A DNA stretch of 43,564 nucleotides from Clostridiales bacterium (GCA_031270945.1 JAISWZ010000372.1:1-43564), one strand, 5' to 3'. Positions 7,756-16,408 are shown, numbered from the stretch's first letter. The notes: generated by a model from the letters alone, not told the origin. Program-made: numbers and translations.

Positions 7756-9429
7756 TCATATTTTGCTTGAAAAGCTCTGCGCGAAATCAGGAGGGATAAG
7801 GCCAAGCCTCCAAAAGCTCACGCCCTGCACCCCCATTAGCGACGCAAGCCTAAGCTTCGCCTCGGCGCTTTGCTTGTTTTCGTACCACACTATGTTGTCC
7901 GCGCCTTCCTCTGACAGGAAGGTGACGAACGGGTTTTCGTACTTCAGAGAGTAGTGTTGTTGAGCGCCTGAGGATATGCGGGAAAGTATCGCCGCAAGAT
8001 CCGGGGTGAACGGGGTCCTGTTTGTTATCTCGCCGTCAACGGTCTTCCACTGGCAAGAGCTGAAGCTGATCTGGAGCGTGACCTTAGACTTGTCAGCAAC
8101 ACCATTGTCTGGATCGCATACGGCAGACAACGCGTAATACACTTCGTTTATAGGCGATAGAGGGGTGACTGTGAAACCTGTCTTCATTTCTTCTGGCGTC
8201 AGGCTCTTCGCTTCATAGTCATGGGCCATGAGTATCACTTCGTCCGCGATCTCGCCTATCTCCTTGAAGTCGTAGCCGTCAAAGTAAGCTAGGCCTCCTG
8301 CCCTGGGAGGCTGGACAGTTACCGCAAGGTAGCTGCTTCCAGCGGGAAGGGCAGCCTTAAGCGCTCTCAGGAACAAGACATAGTCCGATTTCGACTTTTC
8401 GCCAGACATGTTCTCAAAGTCAGCCACAACTCCGTCGTATCCGATTGCCGCCTCTGCGATCAAACTCACCATGTGCGACCTGAACTGGTCGCGGGAGATG
8501 AGGTATGCTGAAAGCGGCATCTCTCCTGAAACTTCTGGGTTTCCTGAAGCGGTTACAGTCTTCCCTTCGACTGAAACTGAAAGAAGGGCCTTTTTGCCTC
8601 CAGACTTGGCTAACCCAAGCACTTCCTCGTACCCGTCAGGCCTATGGTACTCATTGGCGTTTGTCGAGGTGAAGTTCAGGGATACGCCGTCTTTCCATTC
8701 TATCCTGCTCCAGCCGAAGCTTACCTGATCCAGGCTTGATATAAGCGATGTCTGGCTTGAGGAGCTTATGGCGTAAAAGGCGTTGGCCCTTTTCCAGCCA
8801 GCTGAGGCGTAAGAGCTCGAAGCTTGGGCCAGCTTGTTGTACAGCCTTACCATCATCGCAGCCGCCTGCTCGCGGGTCGCAGTCTGGTCAGGCGAAAACA
8901 GCCCTGGGGCTGTGCCGTATATTATTCCGAAATCTTTGGCTAGAGAAATGTACCCGATGTTTGTATCGACATCGGAAAAAGGTTGGGGCAGGCTGTCCAG
9001 CTGAGAGGCAAGGGTGTCATAACCCATGCTTCGCACAAGCATTACCGCCATTTCCTCGCGGGTTATGGGATCGTTGGGCCTGAAGTCAGACGCTTGCCCA
9101 ACAATTGCGCCCTTTTTGATGCCGGCGTCCACAAACGCCGCGTACCAAGGATCGCCGCCGCCTTCAGCCTCCCAATCCAGGAGCTTGGACAAAAATGTGA
9201 TAAATTCAGCCCTGGTCAGCGAATTTCCCAGGCCGAACATGTTGTCTCCAACCCCCTGGGTAACGGACAGGCTTCTTAGCGCTTGTATGTCAGCATGTGC
9301 CCAGTGGGTCCTGGGCACGTCGTCGAACTCCTCGTAAGCGGTCGCTGGAGCGCCTTCGGTGCGCAGCGCCGGGAGGAGCAGCACGGCGACAAGCGGGGCT
9401 AGAGCCAGAAACTTTGCATATCGCAACAT
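7756..9429 (-). CDS. SLH-domain surface protein with GH18 (SleL/YaaH-like) domain
   Basis: A 557-residue exported protein. A signal peptide covers residues 1-29 (basic start, LALAPLVAVLLLPAL core). Three S-layer homology repeats follow (~36-200), recognisable from HWAHADIQALRSL, FRPNDPITREEMAVMLVR and FSPDQTATREQAAAMMVRLY; SLH domains anchor proteins to secondary wall polymers. The remaining ~350 residues resemble the GH18 TIM barrel of spore cortex-lytic and chitinase-like proteins: YDGVVADFEN stands at the catalytic strand, with VILMAHDYEA and GVSFWRLG strands after it. The usual DGxDxDxE pattern is altered at the middle Asp (Val here), though the catalytic Glu is kept, so substrate and activity are uncertain. 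ATG start at 9429; the ribosome site (GGCGGGCG) is weak. Likely role: wall remodelling at the cell surface. Confidence 0.88.
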   Translation of the reverse strand: MLRYAKFLALAPLVAVLLLPALRTEGAPATAYEEFDDVPRTHWAHADIQALRSLSVTQGVGDNMFGLGNSLTRAEFITFLSKLLDWEAEGGGDPWYAAFVDAGIKKGAIVGQASDFRPNDPITREEMAVMLVRSMGYDTLASQLDSLPQPFSDVDTNIGYISLAKDFGIIYGTAPGLFSPDQTATREQAAAMMVRLYNKLAQASSSYASAGWKRANAFYAISSSSQTSLISSLDQVSFGWSRIEWKDGVSLNFTSTNANEYHRPDGYEEVLGLAKSGGKKALLSVSVEGKTVTASGNPEVSGEMPLSAYLISRDQFRSHMVSLIAEAAIGYDGVVADFENMSGEKSKSDYVLFLRALKAALPAGSSYLAVTVQPPRAGGLAYFDGYDFKEIGEIADEVILMAHDYEAKSLTPEEMKTGFTVTPLSPINEVYYALSAVCDPDNGVADKSKVTLQISFSSCQWKTVDGEITNRTPFTPDLAAILSRISSGAQQHYSLKYENPFVTFLSEEGADNIVWYENKQSAEAKLRLASLMGVQGVSFWRLGLIPPDFAQSFSSKI

Positions 9430-9759
9430 AATTGAACGCCCGCCATGTGTCCAGCAATGCTGGAAGCCTGGCGCGCCCCTCCTCTCTCGTTTGCCTTGCG
9501 AGCCGGCTTGGAAAAATCACGCAAGCATCGCGATGATTATGGAGATTTGGTGCATGTCCCAAAATTGCTAGGGATGTGATTTTGCGCTTGTTAACGCTCT
9601 AATGCGCGCCTATGCGCGCCAATCCAAAGATTTGCTCTAAATCTGCGATATCTGCGGCTCAGGGATATGTATTTATAGTATGTCCCTAAACGGCAGAAAA
9701 GAAATCAAGGATTCCTGGTGGATTGCACGGTGATATTTGAAATGCCAAAAAACAATCCC
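9430..9759. other. Spacer without a gene
   Basis: About 330 bases with no supported frame. It contains one element arm (GCATGTCCCAAAATTGC, from 9552) and a short direct repeat of TGCGCGCC around 9602-9622. No clear promoter or terminator was found. Confidence 0.5.
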
Positions 9760-10815
9760 CTAGTGCGGCTCATAAGCTGTCTTCTCCTGGATCTCTTCCA
9801 TGGAAAAGCCAGCTTTTTGCAAAGGCTCAATAAAATCAGCCAAGGCGGTTGGCACAAAGGACTTGAGAATTTCACAGCGCCCTGCCGGGCGCAAGGAAAA
9901 GCTTCCCAGGCCAGCTGGCGCAAGCGCGGTCATTCCAGGTGTTAGCGAGACAGACATGCCTTCGGAGATGATGCTGAACTCCCCGTCTATGCAAGTGAAC
10001 AGGAAGAACTTCTCCGGGTCGGAGACAAAATGGGCCTCTTGGCTCAAGCTTAGCGATATAACCGCAAAGTGGCGGTTTGACAGCAAGTAAGTCATTTGTC
10101 CCGCGCAAAGGCCAGGCACAGCAGACTTTCTTTGCTTTCCGCTAAAGTCGGCGCATTGGGCAGCCTTCTCCACATGCAGCTCCCTGGGCTTTCCGTCCAG
10201 GCCCAGCCGGCCATAATCGCTGACCCGGTAGGTGATGTCAGAGCTCTGCTGAATCTCAGCTACCATTACCCCTTTTGTTATGGCATGGATCATTCCGGGG
10301 GGTATGAAGAGCGTGTCCCCTTTCTTGACGGGAATGTAGTTGAGCAGCCCTGAGAGGCCATCAAAGCTCTGGCTAAGAGCCGCTTCCGTGAACTCGCTTT
10401 TGCGGACTCCGTCCTTTAGCCCCAGGACAAGCCTGCCGCCCTCTGGCGCGTCCATTACATGCCACATTTCAGCCTTCCCATATTTCTGCCCTTCAAGCCT
10501 CTGGGCTGCCAGATCGTCTGGATGGACTTGTATAGACAAGTCGTCAGCCGCGTCTATTATCTTGACCAGCAAAGGGAATGGCGAGATCTGGCTTGCCGCT
10601 GTGCCAAGCCAGTCATCCTTGCCTAGGAAAAACGAAAGCCGCTCTCCTTCAAGCGGCCCGTTCGCCACTATTCCCATTTCCTTCGGCCTGCAGCTTACGC
10701 TCCAAGCCTCGCCGGTTTTCTCATAAGGAGCGTCAAGCCCTAGCTGGAGCTTCATCTTTTGCCCGCCCCAAACCATCTCCTTGAAAATTGGCTTAAATAA
10801 TAAAGGATATACCAT
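9760..10815 (-). CDS. manA: Mannose-6-phosphate isomerase, class I
   Basis: A 351-residue zinc-dependent phosphomannose isomerase that interconverts mannose-6-phosphate and fructose-6-phosphate, feeding GDP-mannose and glycan synthesis. Family signatures are visible: the opening PLLFKPIFKEMVWGG, the metal site QVHPDD with the following GKAEMWHV, the IPPGMIHAI segment and the EIQQSSDITYRVSDYGR stretch of the active site. The length matches Bacillus-type short ManA. The reading frame extends further upstream, but ATG at 10815 is behind GGAGGG at good spacing and starts exactly where the family homology begins, so I place the start there. A possible role in making sugars for the SLH-anchoring wall polymer or glycosylated surface proteins nearby is inference. 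Confidence 0.93.
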   Translation of the reverse strand: MVYPLLFKPIFKEMVWGGQKMKLQLGLDAPYEKTGEAWSVSCRPKEMGIVANGPLEGERLSFFLGKDDWLGTAASQISPFPLLVKIIDAADDLSIQVHPDDLAAQRLEGQKYGKAEMWHVMDAPEGGRLVLGLKDGVRKSEFTEAALSQSFDGLSGLLNYIPVKKGDTLFIPPGMIHAITKGVMVAEIQQSSDITYRVSDYGRLGLDGKPRELHVEKAAQCADFSGKQRKSAVPGLCAGQMTYLLSNRHFAVISLSLSQEAHFVSDPEKFFLFTCIDGEFSIISEGMSVSLTPGMTALAPAGLGSFSLRPAGRCEILKSFVPTALADFIEPLQKAGFSMEEIQEKTAYEPH

Positions 10816-10846
10816 GAGTGCCCTCCAAAAAGCGTTGAGTGAGATC

Positions 10847-10974
10847 ATTATAGCATTTTGGCGCATGCCTGACAACATCTGCATTGAGTAGTGTTTTGAG
10901 GCATGCGTGACAGCATCTGCATTGAGGGGATTATTGCAGCGTTCTGGGGCGCGCGTGACAGCATCTGCATTGAG
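10847..10974. repeat. Three direct repeats upstream of manA
   Basis: GACARCATCTGCATTGAG occurs three times (10871-10888, 10909-10926, 10957-10974). The first and third copies share a longer context, with ATTAT and a TTTTGG or TTCTGG run before a GCGCATGC- or GCGCGCG-like block. The repeats sit 55-160 bases upstream of the manA start, so they could be a regulatory array or a decaying mobile repeat. Confidence 0.75.
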
Positions 10975-11191
10975 GGCCAGTGGGGCGGCTAACGCTAGCG
11001 TTTTGCAAGCAAGAAAAAACAAAATATGGCTGACGCGTTCTCAGCAATATATTTACGCGTGAGTTGGATGGTTTGTTTCTTGATTTCATGGCGTCTTTGA
11101 AATTTAATATATTGCAAGAAGAAAAGCAGTGCTGTTGATGTAAAAAAATAAAAAAAGCAAAAGAATAAAAAAAACTAAAAAACAAAAAACA

Positions 11192-11250
11192 ACAAAACAA
11201 AAAAACAAAAAGCAAACCCCAAAAAAGCCCGCAGGCGGTGCCTGCGGGCT
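11192..11250 (-). terminator. Terminator of the kinase/phosphatase operon
   Basis: AGCCCGCAGGC (11226-11236) pairs with GCCTGCGGGCT (11240-11250). Read on the minus strand, the hairpin is followed by a long T-rich tract, as expected for an intrinsic terminator 15 bases past the stop of the last gene of the operon. Confidence 0.8.
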
Positions 11251-11264
11251 GGGGTGCTTTGGCT

Positions 11265-13460
11265 TCACATCGGCCTGATCTCGCTCACAGGCCTGAAAAA
11301 GCCTGGCTTCGGCTCTGACTTGGCGGCGGCTGAAGCGGCGAGCATGAGCTTTTTCACGTTGTCGTACTTGCACCACGGGCACTGCTCAAAGCTGTGCTTG
11401 TTGTAGCTGTGCTTGCGGTTGAATGGGCAATCGAAAAGTGTCGTTTCGTACGTCTCTAATGCATTTATCCAGTCGTCGGTGCTGACGCTTCCTTCCGCCA
11501 CCCTGAATATTATGTCAAAGTAGTTGCGGAGCTTGTCGCTTATTATCGCGGCTGGAGGATCATCTTCGCTCTCTATCGGAGGAGGCGTGTCGTCATGATA
11601 GACGAACTCCTTCTGGGGCCTCTTGTACTTGGCACCGTTAGCGAGCAGCCTATATGCGTACTGTGCCGCTATATGCATTGAAAACTCAGGGGCGTACGTT
11701 TCGCTGTTAGCCAGGTAAAAGGACTTGTCCTGAACCCAGATTTCGCCTGGCATGCGGTTTCCGTTTCTCCGCATAAGCTTGAAGAGCTGGATCGCCAGCG
11801 TTACCCTGTCCTTGATGGAGTACTTGTAGTCAGGATCGTAATTGAGCAATGTGTCGAGCTTGATGGCCTGTGGCGCTGACGCCGGGGATTGGGACGCCCT
11901 TGGGCTTGTTGGCTGGGTGCCTGGCGCTCCGCTTTTAAGCGTTGCAACCGGGGGAGGCAATGTTGGAGTTGTAGGCAGCTGAACGCCCAGTCCTGGCATC
12001 TGGTTGTTAGATGGGTAACTGGTGTCCATTCCGGGAAGCGGAGTGGCAATGCCCGGCGCTTGGGCGGTCATGGAATGAAGAGATGACGGCTGCAAGGGCT
12101 GCTGGTGCATGCTTGGCAACTGCTCCTGGGGGGCGCTGAACTGCGTTGACATGCTTGGCTGAGACATTATGGTAGGCAGCGTTGTTATGCCTGAAAGCTG
12201 GCCTGATGGGGAAGCCAAGTCTGGGAACACATTGCTCGCGGTCACAGCGTCGGATTGGGGCCCTTGGACAGGCGTGTTCGGCAGCTGGAGCGACAAGGTC
12301 GGAAAGCTTGAAGCTGGAGGCGCGGGCATAGTCGGCGCTGGAGGCTGTTGCGGCACTCCGGAGTACTGTATCGGCGCGGGTTGCTGCTGATTTGGCAGCC
12401 CTGAGTAAAATGGCTGCGCTACAGGGCCTAAAGGCTGAGCTACAGGGCCTAAGGGCGCCGGGCCATACGGCGGGGTGTATTGCGGCTGCTGGACTGGCCC
12501 GTATTGCGCTGTCTGCTGGGCTGGAAACTGAGGGCCCGGGCCAGGGTACTGGGACTGCTGGAAAGCTTGGGCTGCCAGGGCGGACGGAGGAGGGCCCGCG
12601 AGGGCTGTCTCGGCCATAGGCGCGGCAGATCGGCTAGACTGGTCTTCAGGGTCTGGAACCATGTAATAGGCGTCTGGCTGGTATGAGATCGCTTGGCTTG
12701 TGTCTTGCATCACCACAATGGTCAAATCGTCATACCTGGCTTCTATGGCATGCTCCTTGTTGATTAGATCGAGCTCGCTGTCGATCCAGCCCAGAAGCGA
12801 TTCAACGTTTCCATCTGGGCATCGGCGATCAAGGAATCCCGGATCTATGTAGTAATCGATAAGGGGTATCGAATACTTTATCTTGGCGCCAGGCGGCCTT
12901 TTTGGGTGAAGCATGCTCCATACGCCGTCAGTGCACAGCAGTGCGGCGGCGGCTTTCCCTAAGGCTTTTCCAAAAGCCCACCGGGATGCGTCCCTAAGCG
13001 GGAAGACCCGGCCTTCCTCGTCATTCTGGGGATCGGTGACCTGGAGGATGCGGCCGTCAGTAAACAAGGCGAACATGCCGCTGTCCCCGACATGGCCATA
13101 AAACAAGTCGCCGTCAATGATTATCCCTAAAGTCATGGTGGTGTCGCACTGCCCAAAGTCCATGAGGTTCTTGGCTGACATGTCATAGACGGACTGCAGC
13201 GCAAAGCCGAAGGCCTCTTTCGCGATATCCAGGACATCCTTGTCGCTCATGCCGCTCTGGAGGAATTTGGCGCAGTACGCGACGCAAGCGGCGCTTGCTG
13301 TTTGGGATCCAAGATCCGAGTTCCTCTGTGATCCGACCCCGTCGCAAACGGCAGCTATAAGCGCGAACCCGGTGTTTGCCATGTCGCAGGCGTCCTGGCA
13401 TGGCAAGCCGATATTGGTGTGGGACACTCCGGCAAGACTGTTTCCATACAAGTATTTCAT
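11265..13460 (-). CDS. PP2C phosphatase fused to degenerate kinase C-lobe and CPWC zinc ribbon
   Basis: A 731-residue protein. Residues 1-250 are a PP2C-type metal-dependent Ser/Thr phosphatase: PCQDA, VCDGVGS, QCDTTMTLG, GHVGDSG, LLCTDGVW and YDDLTIVV hold the family's metal-binding aspartates. Residues ~255-530 form a Gln/Pro-rich low-complexity linker. Residues ~545-670 align by eye with the C-lobe of the kinase encoded next door: DRVTLAIQLFKLM matches NRVIVARNLCTMI, and AYRLLANGA matches VFRLLMNGA. The catalytic GDFNDKN, however, is replaced by GEIWVQDKS, so this part looks like a pseudokinase. A zinc-ribbon-like end follows (CPFNRKH...CPWC, ~675-693), also shared with the kinase. ATG at 13460 follows AGGTGACC. 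It is the last gene of the operon. Docking of the phosphatase to kinase substrates is a reasonable inference. Confidence 0.85.
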   Translation of the reverse strand: MKYLYGNSLAGVSHTNIGLPCQDACDMANTGFALIAAVCDGVGSQRNSDLGSQTASAACVAYCAKFLQSGMSDKDVLDIAKEAFGFALQSVYDMSAKNLMDFGQCDTTMTLGIIIDGDLFYGHVGDSGMFALFTDGRILQVTDPQNDEEGRVFPLRDASRWAFGKALGKAAAALLCTDGVWSMLHPKRPPGAKIKYSIPLIDYYIDPGFLDRRCPDGNVESLLGWIDSELDLINKEHAIEARYDDLTIVVMQDTSQAISYQPDAYYMVPDPEDQSSRSAAPMAETALAGPPPSALAAQAFQQSQYPGPGPQFPAQQTAQYGPVQQPQYTPPYGPAPLGPVAQPLGPVAQPFYSGLPNQQQPAPIQYSGVPQQPPAPTMPAPPASSFPTLSLQLPNTPVQGPQSDAVTASNVFPDLASPSGQLSGITTLPTIMSQPSMSTQFSAPQEQLPSMHQQPLQPSSLHSMTAQAPGIATPLPGMDTSYPSNNQMPGLGVQLPTTPTLPPPVATLKSGAPGTQPTSPRASQSPASAPQAIKLDTLLNYDPDYKYSIKDRVTLAIQLFKLMRRNGNRMPGEIWVQDKSFYLANSETYAPEFSMHIAAQYAYRLLANGAKYKRPQKEFVYHDDTPPPIESEDDPPAAIISDKLRNYFDIIFRVAEGSVSTDDWINALETYETTLFDCPFNRKHSYNKHSFEQCPWCKYDNVKKLMLAASAAAKSEPKPGFFRPVSEIRPM

Positions 13461-13531
13461 TAGGTCACCTGCCTGATGCTATACTAATGAGTGAAAAGAA
13501 ACGCGCTTTTCACTCAGTTGATGGTTGCTCA

Positions 13532-13573
13532 CGAGCGAAAATTAAAAAGGGATTTTACTGATATTTTCGCTCG
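13532..13573. repeat. Inverted repeat CGAGCGAAAAT / ATTTTCGCTCG
   Basis: Eleven-base perfect arms separated by 20 bases lie in the gap between the kinase and PP2C-fusion genes, upstream of the latter. Transcribed, it would form a stem-loop with an AT-rich loop. It adjoins the GCATATCCCA element at 13589-13630. Confidence 0.6.
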
Positions 13574-13588
13574 CGCGTATATACTAAG

Positions 13589-13630
13589 GCATATCCCAAA
13601 ATTTTATGACTTATAAATTCTGGGATATGC
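13589..13630. repeat. Palindromic element, GCATATCCCA family (42 bp)
   Basis: GCATATCCCAAAATTT at the left and AAATTCTGGGATATGC at the right form inverted arms with one mismatch around a 10-base loop. This is the shortest clear copy of a family seen at many intergenic sites in this window. Confidence 0.85.
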
Positions 13631-13683
13631 GCCGAGGATCAAAATGAAACGATTCTAATTAAAATATTTTGGCGCCGCGCGAA

Positions 13684-14796
13684 CTAGCGGCTTGCATAGC
13701 TTCCCGCCAGGTTCAGATCAACGGGGTCGAGATACAGCTCGCGCTTGAAGCTTTCCTGGTCGATTCTGCGCACTTTGAACTTGGGCTTGAAAAGGCCTCT
13801 GTTCTTCTTCGATTCGCGTTCGTCGGCCTCGCACCAAGGGCAGCATGAGAGCCCTTTGTGGTGCCAGTGCATGGGGTTTTTGCCGCACATGACCAGATGC
13901 ATGCGGTAGTTGTCCAGGGCGTTAAGCCACTGCCTCCATGTTGGGCGACCTGCTTCGAAGTGGATGAAAGCCCTGTCGAAGTACTCAGAGAAAATGTCAG
14001 GCAAGATGAGAAGCGGAGGAATTGTTCTGTTCTTGGGCTTCTTGCCTAGGGCAAAGCAATAGAGGCCGTCATGGACAGGCTGGTCCCCGACGCCAGCTAT
14101 GGCGCTGGACGAATCCATGGTGACATCTATGCCGTTGTATGGATGGGCGCCATTCATGAGAAGCCTGAAAACATGTATCGCCAAGGCGAACAGGTCGGTT
14201 TCCGCAGTGAATGTCGGAAGGTTGGCGCCAAGGTAGTTGGTGCTTCCGTCCGCTCTCATGGCCCTGAGGAGCTCAGGCGCGGCGTAGCCTGGCATGCAGG
14301 CCCCGCAGCGGTGCTTTCCGCCAAGAAGGTGGAAGGAGTCGCAGTCAAACATAGACACGTATCCAGATACCTTGTCCAGCCCTATGTTCTTGTCATTAAA
14401 GTCCCCTATGACAAAGTTGTTTATGTTTGCCCAATGGATCATGGTGCACAAGTTCCTGGCGACTATCACCCTGTTCTTGTAGTTCCTGACCTCAGACATG
14501 TCGTCGGTGTAGTCGTAGGCGAAATATATCTTCTCGTCGCAAGGCAGCCTGGGCATGTAGAAGCCCACGGGCTGCCCGTTTTCGTAGCCGACTTCGGTCG
14601 GCCAGGCAAACTTGCTGTTTTCGTCCCCAACTTTTATGGGGTGATCAATCATGTACTTGAGCTTTTCTTCCACTTCAGGAGTCATTTTTCCCGGTCTGTA
14701 CTTCTTGAAAAGCTGGCCTGGCCTGCTCCGGGACGCGTAAACAGCGCCTTCCCCGCCAGTGCCGTTGAAAATGGGATTGCTTTCGATGTCGATCAT
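13684..14796 (-). CDS. Ser/Thr protein kinase-like protein with C-terminal CPWC zinc ribbon
   Basis: A 370-residue kinase-fold protein. A glycine-rich loop GTGGEGAVY (12-20) is followed by a candidate ATP-binding Lys in LFKKYRP (~31). The catalytic loop appears as IGDFNDKN (~129-136), with Asp and Asn present but not the usual HRD. The metal-binding DFG is replaced by FDCDSF (~150), and PGYAAPELL (~167) is the APE segment. A helical tail (EYFDRAF, WLNALDNY) leads to a zinc-ribbon-like CGKNPMH...CPWC (~303-321). Its best conceptual match is the kinase of TerY-type vWA/PP2C/kinase triads. ATG at 14796 follows GGGAGG; a longer frame upstream lacks support. It lies between the two PP2C genes, so reversible phosphorylation within this module is likely. 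No membrane segment. Confidence 0.85.
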   Translation of the reverse strand: MIDIESNPIFNGTGGEGAVYASRSRPGQLFKKYRPGKMTPEVEEKLKYMIDHPIKVGDENSKFAWPTEVGYENGQPVGFYMPRLPCDEKIYFAYDYTDDMSEVRNYKNRVIVARNLCTMIHWANINNFVIGDFNDKNIGLDKVSGYVSMFDCDSFHLLGGKHRCGACMPGYAAPELLRAMRADGSTNYLGANLPTFTAETDLFALAIHVFRLLMNGAHPYNGIDVTMDSSSAIAGVGDQPVHDGLYCFALGKKPKNRTIPPLLILPDIFSEYFDRAFIHFEAGRPTWRQWLNALDNYRMHLVMCGKNPMHWHHKGLSCCPWCEADERESKKNRGLFKPKFKVRRIDQESFKRELYLDPVDLNLAGSYASR

Positions 14797-14871
14797 GCGC
14801 CGCCTCCCGGCATAGGCGCCCAAGACAGGCAAGCGCCCGCCTTGGGCGTCCAAATATGGGCGTGTTTTTGA

Positions 14872-14986
14872 GCGTATCCCAAAATTTTATAAAAGGTGTG
14901 CAAGGCGTTAGTCTCGGGCTTTAATGACGAGCACGAGCAAACTTGCGCGGCTTTCCCCACGCCATAAACTTAAATTTGGGATATGC
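14872..14986. repeat. Palindromic element, GCATATCCCA family (~115 bp)
   Basis: Left arm GCGTATCCCAAAATTTT, right arm TAAATTTGGGATATGC. It occupies the 300-base gap between the second PP2C gene and the kinase gene, inside the presumed operon, so it would be transcribed as a structured spacer. Its centre (GACGAGCACGAGCAAACTTG area) does not resemble the centres of the copies at 19529 and 33192. Confidence 0.8.
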
Positions 14987-15099
14987 TTTTAGCGCATGCC
15001 AAAAGTCCGAAAAGTCCTGCGATGGCTGCGCTAGCAGCGAAAACGCTTGTTTCTCGCAGGAACACATGCAATGAATTTGGCTTGCGCTTAAAATTGCCC

Positions 15100-16332
15100 T
15101 TACGCATCCGTGCGCTTGATGATCTTAGGCAGCTTAAAGCTGAACTTAAATCTGCTGGGCTTGCCTGCCATCTTTTTAGGATCGACAGTCTTATCCGAAG
15201 ATAGATCAAGCTCTGGCATTCCTGGGGGCTTGCCTGGATTCACGGTCCTTTCCAAGGATAGCGGAATCTGGGACGGCCCTGCAAGCGCCGCCTCTGGCGG
15301 CGCATAGATGTCTGGCTGAAACTCATTCCCAGGCTCTGGCGGCAGTCCAGGCTTGGGAAGCGGACGGTTAGGAACGGGCGCCAAGTCAGCAGCGACTTGC
15401 AGCGAGTTGGGCTCGGAAACCAAAGGGTCAGGATCTAGAGGGTCAGGATCTTGAGGCGCAAGATTAGGCAGCGCTTCATGGCTGTCAAGATCAGGCGCGT
15501 CCGGAAGAATGATCTCTGGCACATCAGGGGCTGGCGCATCAAGGGCCAAAACGATAGGCTTGCCAAGTGTCACGCAGATGTTTGTGTCGTGCATGATGAC
15601 CATTGTAAGATCGTCATAGTTGGCGCCAGAGGCTTCCTCGGCGTTTATCCGATAAAGCTCCGACTCCGTCCACTTGCCAAGGGACTCGCTTCTTGAGCCC
15701 TGCGTTGAGCGCAGGAATATGGCCCTGGGATCCATGTAGTAGTTCAGGCGAAAGAAAGCCTGCTCAGGATCCCCGGCGTTCACCAATTTCCATATCCCGT
15801 CCGTGCAAAGAAGCGCTGAGGCAACTTTGCCCTCTACCTTATCATACGCCCAGCTGCTGTTCATTCTCAAGGGATAAACCCTTCCATCTGAGTCATTTTG
15901 CTGCTTGGTAACCGGCAAGTAAGAACCGTCGGAAAACAGGGCAATCATGCCGCTGTCGCCGGATTGGCCATAATACAAGTCGCCATTTGCCAGCACTCCA
16001 AGCGTCATTGTTGTGTCGCATTGCCAGATGTCCAAGTTTTGGGCCCTGGCTTCATTTTCGACAGCGTCCAATGCCGCCTCGAATGCGTGGCAAATAACAG
16101 CCAGAATGGAGTTGTCGTCCATGCCTGGCTTCATGTTGGCAATGCAATGCTTTACGCAAGCCTCGCTTGCCACGGCAGAAGCCATGCCTGAATGCTTTTG
16201 CGATCCCACCCCGTCGCACACGGCCGCTATCAAGGCGAAATCTGAATTCGCTATGAAAAACGCGTCCTGGCAGGGTCTTTTTCTCTTGATGTGAGACACG
16301 CCGGCAATAGAGCTGCCGTATGCAAGCTTCAT
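15100..16332 (-). CDS. PP2C-type protein phosphatase with Pro-rich C-terminal tail
   Basis: A 410-residue protein. Residues 1-~250 are a PP2C domain nearly parallel to that of the fusion protein in the same operon: AGVSHIKRKRPCQDA, AAVCDGVGS, QCDTTMTLG, GQSGDSG, ALLCTDGIW and YDDLTMVI are all in place, so the metal-binding aspartates appear intact. The remaining ~155 residues are rich in Pro, Asp and Leu (an approximate PDPL repeat), then become basic (FKFSFKLPKIIKR). There is no kinase-like region or zinc ribbon, unlike its paralogue. ATG at 16332 follows AGGAGG, and an in-frame start further upstream is not supported. Predicted role: removing phosphates placed by the adjacent kinase. Duplication of the phosphatase within one operon suggests two separate substrates or sites. 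Confidence 0.88.
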   Translation of the reverse strand: MKLAYGSSIAGVSHIKRKRPCQDAFFIANSDFALIAAVCDGVGSQKHSGMASAVASEACVKHCIANMKPGMDDNSILAVICHAFEAALDAVENEARAQNLDIWQCDTTMTLGVLANGDLYYGQSGDSGMIALFSDGSYLPVTKQQNDSDGRVYPLRMNSSWAYDKVEGKVASALLCTDGIWKLVNAGDPEQAFFRLNYYMDPRAIFLRSTQGSRSESLGKWTESELYRINAEEASGANYDDLTMVIMHDTNICVTLGKPIVLALDAPAPDVPEIILPDAPDLDSHEALPNLAPQDPDPLDPDPLVSEPNSLQVAADLAPVPNRPLPKPGLPPEPGNEFQPDIYAPPEAALAGPSQIPLSLERTVNPGKPPGMPELDLSSDKTVDPKKMAGKPSRFKFSFKLPKIIKRTDA

Positions 16333-16408
16333 TCGAGCCTCCTGAGAGCGCATTGGGATGCGCTCAAAACTAATGCGAACAATCGCTGGGAGATCTTGTA
16401 TTGCAAGC

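Noticed and set aside
10847-10974. Possible CRISPR array
   Set aside because: Only three 18-base repeats with unequal 20- and 30-base gaps that partly resemble each other; no cas genes in the window.
10816-11022. N-terminal extension of the mannose-6-phosphate isomerase frame
   Set aside because: The extension is encoded by the 18-bp direct repeats and the family homology and GGAGGG site begin at 10815.
14071-14871. 266-codon plus-strand frame opposite the kinase gene
   Set aside because: It is a long antisense shadow of the kinase frame; the minus strand has the motifs, the ribosome site and the operon context.
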